Shown here piece after piece: positions 1 through 11,900 of a stretch of 64,000 nt of DNA. Made by a program: the position numbers and the translations under genes. Source of the DNA: Niebla homalea (lineage: Eukaryota > Ascomycota > Lecanoromycetes > Lecanorales > Ramalinaceae); NCBI GenBank assembly GCA_019925105.1, contig JAHGAU010000013.1, positions 372,001-436,000 on the forward strand, in the 5' to 3' direction. The notes under the pieces were generated by a model. That model worked only from the letters and a program-made list of their open reading frames with translations, was not told the DNA's origin and searched no databases. How positions within the stretch are numbered: position 1 is the first letter of the stretch; the number at the start of each line of letters is the position of its first letter.

Positions 1-661
1 TATTTGATCGCCGGTGGAGAAGATCACTAGATCGCCCGGAACGAGCAATCGCGCCGGCACCGTGTCTGACGCTGTCTCTGTGAAGCTTGTCGATCCATTT
101 TGGTCCTCGTGATCCGCTGTGAGGGGACAAGGCTGGCCTGGTCTTCTGCGATGATCAGAGGTGCCACGAATCAAGTGGGCGTACTTCGGAAGCAATTTGC
201 TAAGAGCCTCAATGGATTTGTTGGACTGATACTCTTGATAGAAGCCCACAGTAACCACCAAAAGTACCGCAAAGAAGATGCTCACGGCGTCGTGTACATC
301 CCCCAAGCCCAGTGAGATACCGGCGGAGGCGAGCAGCATAAGAATGAAGCGCTCTTGGAATTGTTGAGCGAAACGTTTCCAGAGAGGATCGGGATCCTCG
401 TGGTCAAGCTCATTTGGCCCATAATGAAGAAATCTGGCGTCTGCATCTGCTGAGGAGAGACCGGTGAGTAGGGATGTATTCAAGCGCTTTTCGGTCTGCT
501 CGGTAGTGAGGAGGGAGTAGGTCGAGGTCTCTGGCTTGAGAAAGATTAGCGATCACCACAAAAGAGGATTTCGTTCTCGGGCCTCTATACTGAGTTTGAA
601 CTTGCGGATTGCGGTGTCCCAGGTTTGGGGCTAGGTCGTCGTGAGCTGGGCTGGTATGCAT
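1..661 (-). CDS. pmr1: P-type Ca2+/Mn2+-transporting ATPase, PMR1/SPCA type (N-terminal part, cut by window edge)
   Basis: This is the 5' end of a gene that runs off the left edge. From about position 541 down to 1 the reverse strand reads through a cation-ATPase N-domain (LNTSLLTGLSSADA), the first membrane hairpin (LILMLLAS-like segment, then DAVSIFFAVLLVVTVGF followed by QEYQSNKSIEAL) and the start of the actuator domain (LLVPGDLVIFSTGDQI). The DAVSI..VVTVGF.QEY.S.KS.EAL block is characteristic of secretory-pathway Ca2+/Mn2+ pumps of the PMR1/SPCA group, which load the Golgi with Ca2+ and Mn2+. An in-frame stop lies just upstream of this block, so there must be an upstream exon. The best candidate begins at the ATG at 659-661 and is joined by a phase-0 intron of about 67 nt with a weak donor (GTTCAA), so the exact start is uncertain. 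The catalytic DKTGT region lies outside the window. Confidence 0.8.
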
Positions 662-1508
662 TATGAAGGCTTGACAAAGGCGTGTGTGATCTGAACATAA
701 TAATGTCATCGCATCGCCGTAACTATCCAATATAATCCTCAGCCCAAAAGCTGCTGGACATGCGTGCGCGGCGTGACCGTTCGTGATGACTCTGAACGCT
801 TTGGTAGATAGTCCTTGTTCCCCTGGCGCCAAAGGGGGAAGGGGGGGGGGGAGCGTGCCTGAAAGTCTGTGTATGGTAGAGACCGGTAAGAGCCGCAGGC
901 GAGAGGATCTGGTGAAGTGGCCAATACGATCAGTAGCGCTGTTCAAGAGCGTTATCAAGGCCACATGGCATTGGCAACGGCGTTCTCCCAGAGTCCCAGG
1001 GCAGTTTTTGGAATTGCCAGAGAAGGAGCAACTTTTTGTCACAAAATCGCCAAACGGCTTTTCTCCGTTTCCGAAAGCAAAAGGGGTCTCAATGCGGCAA
1101 GGTGCAGCCCTAGCGGCATGATTAGGTATCTTCATCATCAACCATCAAACCCAGCCTCCGATATTCTTCGCACTTCCCCACTGCCCACCAAATGCAGCCT
1201 CCGACTAAACATTAATCGGTCATCATTACGCTTGCTTCTAGTTGCTATATCCAAGTTGCGCACTCTTCTTAATCCAGCCCGAGGATCGACAACATCTCGA
1301 ACAGGGTGCGATCGCAGTCGCGCTGCCGATTTGTTGACTCTTGCGACTAGCTTCCCCGGACACGTAGATTGTTGACGCGCCCATCATCAACGATTGCAGA
1401 AAATATCTATCGGACTCCTTGGTACTGCGCAGACTAGCTTTGACTGGCCATTGAGGCCGTCCTCATAATCATCCCTACCTCCCACGTCTACCTCGACGCG
1501 CCGGCGCA
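662..1508. other. Divergent promoter region between pmr1 and rad21
   Basis: No supported gene. The two flanking genes diverge, so this 0.85 kb should carry both promoters and 5' UTRs. It holds a G-rich stretch at 834-853 (five Gs, two As, then eleven Gs on the + strand). Several open frames here (for example 410-1141 minus and 917-1375 plus) have no recognisable domain and overlap each other. Confidence 0.6.
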
Positions 1509-3344
1509 ATGTTCTATTCGGAGACCCTCTTGTCAAAGACTGGGCCTCTGGCTCGCGTTTGGCTCTCGGCCAACTTGGAGCGAAAGCTGTCAAAGACCCA
1601 CATATTACAGTCAAACATTGAGAGTAGCGTCAATGCTATTGTTGATCAAGGCACCGCGCCAATGGCCTTGCGCCTGAGTGGTCAGCTTCTACTTGGTGTG
1701 GTGCGAATTTATAGCAGGAAGGCTCGCTATCTTTTGGATGATTGCAATGAAGCACTGCTAAAAATCAAGATGGTACCCGCGTTTGACAATGTCGACACTC
1801 GTCCCTTGCTGACCTACCTTGACTAGGCCTTCCGACCAGGCAATGTCGACTTGCCAGCAAACATGAATATGCCCAGTACGGCTGCGCTCACAATAGAAGA
1901 TAGAATCAGCGACCCTATGATGCCAGAGCTAGATCCGTCCTTGCTCGATTTTGGACGTATGGATGTTGATTTTAATTCGACCAAAGACGACCCGTTGAAC
2001 TGGAACAGCCAGATCCTCTCAGACCCTACTAGCATTGAGATTGGCCGTCACGCGCCTGCCCGAGATGCCCGAGCTGAGTTTGACGAGGAAGATATGAACA
2101 TAGACATAAACCTGACGGCTTTCGACGATGACACTCTTGATCTGGGGCCCAAGGGGCAGCCTGCGACAGATCTGGAGGACGAACTCAATGCCGGGAATGC
2201 GAGACTGCAAGAGGAGCTTGATTTCCAAGATCAGACACGTCTCAGCAGCCCGCCCTCGCTGATCGCAGATGATGGAGGCAAAGAACCTGATGACCGCATG
2301 CTTCTAGATGATGATGATAACACTTTCCAACTGCCCATGGATGATGGACTTGCTGCGCCGACCATCCGCGACTCTAGACTGGAGAGGAACTCGCAGTCGC
2401 CACTGTCATCGCTGGATGAACAAGAGGAAGAGCCCATGCGCCAGGCACCCCACAAAGCTAAGAAGAGGAAGATCTTGCAGGCTGACTCTGATACCATGCT
2501 TTCTTCGGCCCAAATCAAGCAGCAGCAAGCTGATCGGACGGCAATCCTCAGACCTACCTCATTCTTGTCGCGGGATCCCATGATTTTTCACCTAATGCAT
2601 TTACAGAAGAATGGCGGGTTTGTCTCGAACATCATGGGCAAAGATAGAGGCATCGGCTGGGCTCCCGAGATACGTGATATGCTTTCAGTTGAGTCAGTGC
2701 GCAAGTCTGGGGAGTTGAAACGGAAGCGGGATAGTGGAGTCGCAGATGTGAGCGAGAATGAGCCACAGGGCGACGGGGAAGGGATGCCGCAACTTGAGAT
2801 ACCCGATGAGACGTTCGGAGCCCTAGAGCAAGCGGATGACATCCGACCTGATGCGACGCGGGATCAATCTGTAGTGGATCTTCCAGCCGATGAAGGCTTC
2901 CTTGCACCCAATGATGAAGCTGAGTTAGACGCATACCCTGGCGAGGGAGACTCAAGGGATCAGTTTGACGAGACGACCGCTCCTTTGCTGCACCCATCGG
3001 AGCAAGGTGCAATATCACAAGGGACTAAGCACGCCGTGCATCTTCTGCGGGAGCGTTTTGGATCCGCCGCAGACGGAAGTCCTTCTCAACAGAAGAGGAG
3101 CAATATCTTGTTCCAGGATCTGCTCCCCGAAAGGAAGACTAGCAAAGCCGACGCAACAAAGATGTTCTTCGAGGTTCTGGTGCTCGCCACCAAAGACGCC
3201 GTGAAGGTCGAGCAGGGGGACAAGGAGATTGGAAGCGCCATACGAGTCAGGGCGAAACGGGGTCTTTGGGGATCATGGGCAGAAACAGAGGCAGGGGGTG
3301 AGATTGCAGAGCAGGAAGACGTGGATGCTGCTGCTGTCTCATAA
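1509..3344 (+). CDS. rad21: Cohesin kleisin subunit Rad21/Mcd1/Scc1
   Basis: Two exons, 1509-1772 and 1827-3344, joined by a 54-nt phase-0 intron (donor GTACCC, acceptor CTAG, branch GCTGAC), give a 593-aa protein. The first 100 residues are the Rad21/Rec8 N-terminal domain that binds Smc3 ([19 protein letters not shown], then [19 protein letters not shown]); the splice continues it as [10 protein letters not shown], exactly as in the family. The middle is acidic and low-complexity with a basic KKRK patch, as expected for the disordered linker cut by separase. The end (about residues 525-580, [15 protein letters not shown] then [10 protein letters not shown]) is the winged-helix domain that binds Smc1. 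The length is close to yeast Mcd1 (566) and fission yeast Rad21 (628). The meiotic paralogue Rec8 is less likely because the N-terminus matches the mitotic form closely. It acts in the nucleus to close the cohesin ring for sister-chromatid cohesion and repair. Confidence 0.96.
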
Positions 3345-3663
3345 CGAAGAGGCTTCGCATGATTTTGAAATCAATTTCTGGAAGATAATTACCTTATTCC
3401 TAATGTTTTCCGCATGAACGTGCCTCTGTCGTGATTAATAGCAGTTGATTACAACATAATGCTGCCTGACACGGTAGTCGCCCTGATGGATACTTTGATA
3501 CAGTGTATTGAAACCCAGCTCTTATCGATAAGTATCGATGACGCAGAAGCGACGTAAATTCTTATTTCCTTAGAGATTCCAAACAAAACCCACCGCGTTA
3601 ACGAGAAGGTTGGTGCTTCATGGACCCAAGATTTCCAGTCGCAGCTCGAAATATTCAGGCATC
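3345..3663. other. Spacer between rad21 and rqc2
   Basis: Co-directional spacer of about 0.3 kb holding the rad21 3' UTR and rqc2 promoter. No ORF or repeat worth reporting. Confidence 0.5.
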
Positions 3664-6600
3664 ATGAAGCAACGTCTCTCTGGACTGGATGTCAAAGTAT
3701 GTATTGGACGACATTTTGCTCAGCAGGTCACTAATGCCTTTATCCAGGTCATTGCCCATGAACTCTCCCAAACGCTCTGTAGCTTGCGACTATCAAACAT
3801 CTATGATCTTTCCTCGGTTTGTCAAGTTGTTCTTTCGTTAACTCAGTCTACTAACTTTTCTAGCGCGTCTTTCTATTCAAGTTTGCGAAACCTGACTCTC
3901 GTCAATCTCTTCTCGTGGATAGTGGATTTCGCTGTCACCTGACTAGTTTCGCTAGAGCAACCGCAGCAGCCCCTTCAGCATTTGTGTCAAGGTTACGGAA
4001 GTTCCTACGCTCGCGAAGGGTGACCTCAGTGTCTCAAGTTGGCACTGATCGGATCATAGAGATCCGTTTCAGCGATGGCCAGTATAGGCTCTTCCTCGAG
4101 TTTTATGCTGGAGGCAACGTCGTGCTTACCGATGCTGATATGACCATTCTTGCTTTATTGCGCAACGTGCCGGAGGGATCAGGTCAGGAGGAGCTACGCT
4201 TAGGTTTGAAGTACTCTTTGGAAAACCGACAGAATTACCACGGTGTTCCACAACTAACAGTGGATCGACTCAAGCATGGACTTCAGAGGGCGGCCGAGAA
4301 GGAAGATAGCGGGTCACTCACGCAGCAGAAGAAGGCCAAGAAAAAGGAAGGCGATGGGCTGAGAAAGGCGATAGCAACCTCGTTGCCGGAGTTCCCACCC
4401 ACGCTTGTAGATCACGCTCTTCGCGTAGTGCATTTCGATACGAATCAAACTCTGAGTGCTATCATCGAAAGTGATTCTCTCCTGAAGCAGCTGATGACGG
4501 CTTTGGAAGAGGCGCAGAGAGTAATAGACGTCATTAGTGGTTCCACCCAGTGTGATGGATTCATCGTTGCTCAAAAAGGTAAGATGAATGGTGAGACATC
4601 ACAAGAGAACGGGCAGGCACCAGCAGAAGCCCCTCGGGAAAGCGTGAAGTACCTAGACTTCCAACCTTTCAAGCCGCAGCAATTTGTCGAAGACCAGAGT
4701 ATCGCTATCTTGGAGATCAAAGGCTTCAATGCTACCGTCGACGAATTCTTCTCGTCGGCCGAGTCACAGAAACTGGAATCACGCTTGTCAGAACGGGAGG
4801 AGAATGCAAAGAGAAAATTGGAGAACGCCAAATTAGACCACCAAAAGCGGATCGGGGGTCTCCAAGAGGTCCAAGCAATCAATGTTCGTAAAGCCCAAAC
4901 GATCGAACTGAACAGGCAGCGAGTACAAGAGACTATCGCCGCTGTTAACTCTCTACTTGCTCAAGGTATGGATTGGCAGAACGTGGCACGCCTGATCGAG
5001 GTCGAGCAGGGGCGACACAATCTTGTTGCCGAAACAATAAAGCTACCCCTGAAGCTGTATGAGAATACAATAACCTTGCTGCTTCTCGAAGAATCATTTG
5101 AGGATGAGGCAGATTTTGAAGGGGATGAGACGGACAGTGATGTCTCTGATGACGAGGCGGATGACCAAGAGGTCTCAAAGCAGTCCAAAAAGCCTGCAAC
5201 CGGCGACCCTCGGCTGGCAATAGATGTAGATTTGGCGCTGTCAGCATGGTCAAATGCTCGCCAATACTATGACCAGAAGAAGGTTGCCGCCGTAAAAGAG
5301 CAGAAGACCCTTCAATCATCCGCCAAAGCGCTCAAAAGCACTGAGCGCAAGATTGGTGCCGATTTGAAGAAAGGGTTGAAACAAGAGAAGGAGCTCTTGC
5401 GACCCCAACGGATGGCCTACTGGTTCGAGAAGTTCATTTTCTTCATCTCCTCAGAAGGCTACCTTGTCTTGGGGCCTAAAGATGCGCAGCAAATGGAGAT
5501 CATGTATAACCGGCACCTGAAAAAGGGAGATGTCTTTGTCCATGCTGATTTGAACGGTGCCTGTCCCGTAGTGGTGAAGAATAAGCCCGGTAGGGCAAAT
5601 GATCCGATACCGCCGAGTACGCTTTCTCAGGCTGGCACTCTAGTCGTTGCCACCTCAAGCGCTTGGGACTCGAAGGCTGTTATGTCGGCATGGTGGGTCA
5701 CGGCGGAACAAGTCTCTAAAATGACGGCCAACGGTGATTTCCTCTCGCCTGGAAATTTCTATGTCAAAGGCGAGAAAAGCTTCCTTCCTCCTGCTCAATT
5801 ATTGCTAGGGTTTGGCCTGATGTTCAAGATCAGCGAGGAAAGCAAAGCAAGACATCATAAGCACCGCATCGATGATGATGCGCCTGGACAAGCCAACAAG
5901 TCAGATGAAGTAGTGGAAGCTGCCATCAAAGAACCTCTGGATGCCCAAGAAGCTGAAGACCCCAAGCTGTCTTACGAGAATGGAACTGGGGAAGACGTTT
6001 CCGGGTCTACAAATGACACTGATGTCCCAGATGATCATGATGAGAATAGCAACCTTGATAAAGTCCATCACACCGCCGACGAGGTGCATGAAGTTGAAGG
6101 AATCGAAGAAGCAGAGCTTGGCCCTGGAAACCCTTTACAGCCCGACGGAGTCCCATGGTATCCTGCAAATGCCGACAATGTCGACTCGGACTCAAGCGGG
6201 AGCAGCGAAGGCGCAGATCATGCAGTAAGTGGCGACAATGCCTCCACGGATGGGAAAGTCAAGGAGTATGGCGAAAATTCTTCGGAAGCGACCCAGCAGT
6301 CGCTTGGTGTCCAAACTCCAGCCCTTGAGAAGCCTCGAACGTCTACTGTAGCCTCATCAGTATCCTCAGTCACTGCAACGGCCTCCACTGAGCCTTCAAA
6401 ATCCCAAGGAGCTATGAACCAGATCCGAGGCAAGCGTGGAAAGCGTAATAAGGTGAAAACCAAGTATGCCGATCAAGACGACGAGGACCGTGCTTTGGCG
6501 ATGCGACTCCTTGGGTCCGCAGCTGCTGAGGAGAAAGCAAAAGATGATGCCGCTGCAAAGGTCGCAAAGGAGCAGGAGCAAGCGGAGCAAAAGGAAAGAC

Positions 6601-7139
6601 GACGGCAGCAGCATGCCAAGGCTGCAGAAAAAGGGAAGCAAGCAGAAGAGGCGCGAAGGAGGAAATTTGAGGAAGAGGACATTGAGGAGGAGGAGCCTGA
6701 AGCCGCCGTGGTGGATCTAGACTCTTTTACTGGGGGCCCTCTGCCTGGCGACGAAATATTAGATGCACTTGTCGTGTGCGGCCCTTGGGATGCCATCGGC
6801 GCGCGGTTCCGGTGGCGTGTGAAATTACAACCTGGCACCACGAAGAAAGGCAAAGCAGTCAGAGAAATCCTGTCCAGCTGGAATAGGATGACAGCGGAGG
6901 CGGAGAAGAAGAAACGCGGTGGCAGCGGCGAAGGGAACGAGACAATGGTGGAGGAGAGTAAGATCCGAAGGAGGGAGGCCGAGCTTATTCGAAATATCAA
7001 AGAGACGGAAGTTATAGGCGCTGTCCCAGTCGGTAAAGTACGAGTTATCCTAGGAGGAAGCGAGAAAGCAGCAGGAGCACGTCGAGCTGGTGGGAGCGGA
7101 AAGGCCAAGAGAGGCGGGAAAGGGAGCAAAAAGAAATGA
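3664..7139 (+). CDS. rqc2: Ribosome quality control complex subunit Rqc2/Tae2 (NEMF, NFACT family)
   Basis: Three exons (3664-3696, 3748-3816, 3864-7139) joined in phase 0 give 1125 aa. The start MKQRLSGLDVK, continued across both junctions as VIAHELSQTL and RVFLFKFAKPD, matches the NFACT-N domain of NEMF/Rqc2. Asp9 and the Asp96-Arg97 pair (in VGTDRIIEI) align with yeast D9 and D98-R99, residues known to be needed for adding C-terminal Ala/Thr tails, so a CAT-tailing-competent protein is expected. Coiled-coil segments follow. NFACT-R lies at about 550-670 (YWFEKFIFFISSEGYLVLG, then FVHADLNGA), then an acidic low-complexity stretch with a Lys/Glu-rich region, then NFACT-C at about 985-1100 (LVVCGPWDAI). 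The protein binds 60S subunits carrying stalled peptidyl-tRNA and recruits the ubiquitin ligase Ltn1. It ends 38 nt from the convergent sua5. Confidence 0.96.
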
Positions 7140-7177
7140 ACTTGTCCAACTTACATTATACCTACTACCACCAAAGG

Positions 7178-8629
7178 CTAGGACGTGATAGATTCAGATC
7201 CGACCTCACCCTCCGCCGCTTTACGGAGCCGATTCATGATCGCCGCAGCAGTGTCATCTCCATGCTCGTCAACACATTCGACGAAGATGACGCCCACGTT
7301 TTGACCATCAAACGCACGAAGGGCTGAGAAGAGACCTCGAGCAACGCCTTCTGTATCGGGACCCAATTTTAGAAACCACAATGTCAGCGGCTCGTTGGAC
7401 ATCTCCTTGGGGTTCGAATTAGAGCATTGCAAGGCCTTTGATGCGCCTCGATACATCCGGGCGCCGTCTTCTGTGCCTGCCAAATCAATGCCTTGAGCGC
7501 TCTGGAACAACCCTTGATTTAGATCACTTGTAAGCAGAACCCCAATTGAGGTTGCGCCATTCGCATTTCGGCGCACTATAGCTCGGTCGAGCTGTCCCCG
7601 AAACAGTAGGACTCTGGCCTTTGGAGAGTAGTGCTTGTATTTCATGCCAGGAGCCTTGGGTCGGGCTTCGGGCTTTGATCCGTCCTTGTAGCCAATCTGT
7701 ACACATTCCCAGCCTGGACAGGATTTTAGCATAGCTAGAGACACCCCACCTGGCCTTAAAATCATGGGTGGATCTGACAGCCCGTCGACAACGGTGCTCT
7801 CAACCCCAACGTCACACGGCCCTCCATCAAGGATAAGATCGATCCTGCCTTGGAGGTCATGGTAGACGTGCGTTGCTGTGGTTGGCGAGGGTTTCGTGGA
7901 CGCGTTAGCAGACGGGGCCGCAATTGGAACGCCTGCGGTCTGAATGAGAGCCAGAGCGAGCCTAGATGAAGGCATGCGCATTCCCACCGTTGAGAGGGTG
8001 CAAGTGACTTCTGGGGCAAATGGCGAGCGCTCCGGAAGTGGTAGGAGTATAGTCAGGGGTCCCGGCCAGAAGCGCTCAATCAGAGGATGGTATATTTGTG
8101 GGATTGGATCAGGCGACAAAGACGCACCGTATGTGGAGTCGAGCAGGCGGCGAAGCTGGGCTAGGGAACCGATATGAACAATGAGTGGATTGTCTGCCGG
8201 TCTCCCCTTGGCACGGTAGATGCCCTGCACAGCTGAAGATCGAGTCGCGTCTGCTCCTAGCCCATAGACGGTCTCGGTTGGAAACGCAACAGGAGAATCG
8301 GTATGGCGGATGTGATGGGCTGCTTCCAGGATCTTTGCATGGTCCTTGCTTGCTTCCGTCTGGAGAAGTGCCCATTCAGCAAGGAACCCCTTTTGCGGGT
8401 CTTGGAAGACGAAATCCCCAATCTTGGAAACATCCACAGCAATGACGCGAGTGAGATGCTGGCTTTGAGACCCCATGTTTGCTTTCAGAAGCTTGGTGGT
8501 AGTTTGGGGGGTTTGAATAAGAAGCCTTTCCGACCACAGGCTGGGAATATATAGGGGTCTTGTAAATGAGAGCTTCGTTGGCGCTTGCGTTACAGAAGCA
8601 CGAAGACGAACACCTACAAAGCTCAACAT
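7178..8629 (-). CDS. sua5: Threonylcarbamoyl-AMP synthase Sua5 (YrdC domain plus Sua5 domain)
   Basis: A single uninterrupted frame of 483 aa. Residues about 95-290 form the YrdC domain that condenses threonine, bicarbonate and ATP into threonylcarbamoyl-AMP for the t6A modification of ANN-decoding tRNAs (PTETVYGLGADATR, YRAKGRPADNPLIVH). Residues about 330-470 form the C-terminal Sua5 domain. The first 50 residues are basic and hydroxylated with no acidic residue before Glu34 (RLRASVTQAPTKLSF), resembling a mitochondrial presequence, and a second in-frame ATG at 8474-8476 (Met52, MGSQSQHL) lies just before the conserved part. Two start sites would therefore give mitochondrial and cytosolic forms; that is inference. 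The gene is convergent with rqc2. Confidence 0.95.
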   Translation of the reverse strand: MLSFVGVRLRASVTQAPTKLSFTRPLYIPSLWSERLLIQTPQTTTKLLKANMGSQSQHLTRVIAVDVSKIGDFVFQDPQKGFLAEWALLQTEASKDHAKILEAAHHIRHTDSPVAFPTETVYGLGADATRSSAVQGIYRAKGRPADNPLIVHIGSLAQLRRLLDSTYGASLSPDPIPQIYHPLIERFWPGPLTILLPLPERSPFAPEVTCTLSTVGMRMPSSRLALALIQTAGVPIAAPSANASTKPSPTTATHVYHDLQGRIDLILDGGPCDVGVESTVVDGLSDPPMILRPGGVSLAMLKSCPGWECVQIGYKDGSKPEARPKAPGMKYKHYSPKARVLLFRGQLDRAIVRRNANGATSIGVLLTSDLNQGLFQSAQGIDLAGTEDGARMYRGASKALQCSNSNPKEMSNEPLTLWFLKLGPDTEGVARGLFSALRAFDGQNVGVIFVECVDEHGDDTAAAIMNRLRKAAEGEVGSESITS

Positions 8630-8946
8630 ACATAGTTTCTTCCAAGATCACAGACCACGTCTCATCATGCCAACGGTTTTTCTAGGTTTCTGAAAAGGTG
8701 CTACTTGATTCTAGTCTTGTGCCTTTTCTGTTATACGATTTGGACAATTTTTTGGGTAGCCAAACCATCATCGAGATGAAGATGGGAGAGCAACAGATGC
8801 CTATTCGAACAATTTGATAATGTTTTCTGATTCTAAATTTTAAAGCTGCATTGGACGTACATGTATGGTTACACCTCCAGGGTATCATAATCAAATATTT
8901 TACATAGGATACACCCGCAATACGTATCACATAATCCCGTCATTAT
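8630..8946. other. Spacer between utp20 stop and sua5 start
   Basis: About 0.3 kb, AT-rich, holding the sua5 promoter and utp20 3' end. No gene seen. Confidence 0.5.
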
Positions 8947-11900
8947 CTACATGTATTGTCGTCGGGCCTTTTCGTTCGCTCCTCTGGCTTTCCTCGATTC
9001 AATCCTTCTTGCCAACTTTCTCTGTTTCTTCCTTCCGGCTATCTCAGGATCAGCGACCCGGTCAATTATTCGTTTCGTCCGTCTTTCCTCCCTCCGACTT
9101 TTCACCTTCTGCTTGATGTTATGGAGCGCATTAACATACTCCGTCGTTCCAACTTTTGCTTGCGTATCTGACATGAGCTCCTTTGCATTCGAGATCATTG
9201 ATTGAAACCCTTCTCGGAATGCTGGATCCGTGCTGAATGGAGTTGATACGTTGGGATCCGTCAGATTCTGGAGAGGCAGAAGGATTGTTGGGACGAGTGG
9301 TGGGAGTACCTGGACTGGTGTCTGATGTATCACTACTGCCAGCAGCTGCAGAATCGACTTAAGAGGGACCAGCGATTCTGCTCGTGTTGTGATTGGGGGT
9401 CGACGTAGTATCCTGCAGGCCTCGTAGACTAAATGCAAAAGTGCAGAGGTGTCGGTCATCTCGACCCCGGTGACCTCATCGTCACTCTCGTCCTGAACAC
9501 CACTGTCTTCATTTGCGACCGTGGTGGCACTGTACTCCCGAAGAGGCCACCTCATGCCCGTGGACGCCATCAATCTTGTCAGCCGAGCAAGATTGCGGAC
9601 ACACTGATTCGCCAAATCTTCCCCAATGCCTGGAATATTGAATGCACGTAGTGATGCACGAGAGACATCGATGACTATACTGTGAGAAAGCATGAGTCCA
9701 CCAGAGCCTTCTAAAGGTAATTCCATGTTTTCATCAGGACCACTTAATCGGAAAAAGTCGGCCAAATACCTTCCAAGCAGGCGGGCTGCTGAAAATTTGA
9801 CCCACGTGTGCGGAAATCGTAGCATTTGGATCACGTCAGCCCATAGGTCCGCGAACCCTGAGTCAAAGACTGACACAGGAGAGCTCTGACAAAGCTTGTC
9901 CATGCTTTGAAGGGCAACGTAGAGTAGCTCCCAGTCTGCACTGGCCGGATCTTGCCCACCGCTTTGCAGTGTATATGAAAGCTGTGACAAAAGGAATGAG
10001 GTCTCCCTCTTAGCAGCCGCATCAGTCGCATTTGTCTCCAGGTAAAGCGCGTAAACCTGGAAAGCAGCCCTGCGAATCAGGGGCTCATCCACTTGTTTCA
10101 GCCATGCTCTCATGATATCGATCATGGCCTGCTTCTGCCCTGCTTTGGAGATTTCGAAGAGCGACTTGAGTAGCGTGGCAGCCATCTCCCTGCATTGACT
10201 GGACTCGTCGTTCACAATGACCATTACAAGGGGGGCAAAGAATCTGTCGAAGCTCTGCTGTACGATGTCGTTCCTGGACTTGGTGAAGAGGAGATGGATC
10301 ACTTCCATTACAGACTGACGACCTTCGTGATGGGGAAATTCTAAATTGCCAATAAGGAAAGCAACTTGCTTAGAGAAGCGATCTTTGGTTTGGGGGTAAT
10401 CCAGGACGAATTGGAAAAAGGCACCACGGGCTAGGCTCCGTGCGTTCTTGTTCTGGTTGGTGACCATGATAATTGCGACACGGTCCATGGCTTGATAGAC
10501 CTCAGGAAGCATAAGCTTTCGACCCATCACGGACTTGAAAAGACCGAAAGCAACGTTCTGTTTCTCTGGCTCGTCAAGATCAGGTAATACGCGTTTCAGT
10601 AGATAGGCCAGATCATTATCCCGGAGCTGGACATTAAGTCTTTCGCGGAGGATCGCAGCAACCAACTTCAGTGCTGATTGAGTAACTCTGGTATCTGTAT
10701 CCGTTGCACTTCTCAGGATCTTCACGCATTCTGCAACGAAGAACATGGCTTTTTCGTCGATGGATCTTAATGGCACACGAATGATCGTGTGTAATAGCCT
10801 CAAAGCAGACGTTTGAACTTCTTCATTTACTCCAACTATACAATCTCCAATGATCGGCATGAAACCATGCAGGTTGGACGGCGTCTGCAATTCGTTATGC
10901 TTCTTCAGCACCATGCGCGTCACGTCCAGACTGAAACAAAGGAGTTTGTCTTTGGGTGATGACTTATTGGACATGCCACTAGTGTTCTTCGCAAAGTCGT
11001 TGCTCAAGTGCCGTGTCGAATCGACGGCAGACCTATAAAGACCTCTAATGCTTTCATGGCAGAACACAAGCATTTGTCGGTCGTTATTGGCCTTATTACG
11101 CGTCAAGCCTGCTGCAATCCGCCGCAGCAATTCATCAATTTTTCTAAGCCTCCGTAGATCAAAACTTTGCTCTAGGAGTGAGGACACAGGGTTGACCAAA
11201 TGCTTGAGTTCAGTCACGGTCGCATATTGAGCAAGTAATTCCATCGAATCAAAGCTTTTACTGCTCTTAACTTCCCTCATCTTGCTAACGTACTCTTCAG
11301 CATCCTTCTCCTGACCTGTCGTGCCAAAGATGTCATCGATCACGATGCCAACGAGCTGAGGGAGACAGTAGTCAAGACTGCCAGGCTCGTAGACCGCAGC
11401 AGTTGTCACCAGGATAGAATGGACAGTGAAAGACAATACATGCAATTGATAACCTTTGGTCAAAGCACTTCGGAGCTCCTTCAGAATGAAGTCGAAGTAA
11501 GCTGGCCCAACCAGAATTGCGATTTCTCCCAGAGTATTCCTCGTTAGATCCCTTGATTCTTGGGCTCTGCTCCGCAATATGTTACAGAGATCAGTCATCA
11601 TGGGGGGCAAGCGCTCTCGGAATTGATCATCCGACAGCATTTTGAGCAGCTTCACTGTCGGTATTGCCACCAGAACGCGACGACTGACTGTGGCCTCCTC
11701 TTTGTCATGTAGATAATTGACCAGAGCAGGCAACAAAGAGTTTGCGATTTCAATAGACATTCTCATCCCTTTTGGCATGCTCTTCGCGAGCTGACTTCGA
11801 TTATGCACTGTGGCAATTGCACCGTCGGCGAACTCTTCTGTACATCCCGTCCCATCCGTATGGGACATTTCGATATCGTGGGATGCTCTGTGTAACGAGT

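Noticed and set aside
410..1141. 243-codon reverse frame upstream of and overlapping pmr1
   Set aside because: Overlaps the pmr1 exon in another frame and has no recognisable domain.
6473..7129. 218-codon reverse frame
   Set aside because: Antisense to the conserved C-terminus of rqc2; no domain of its own.
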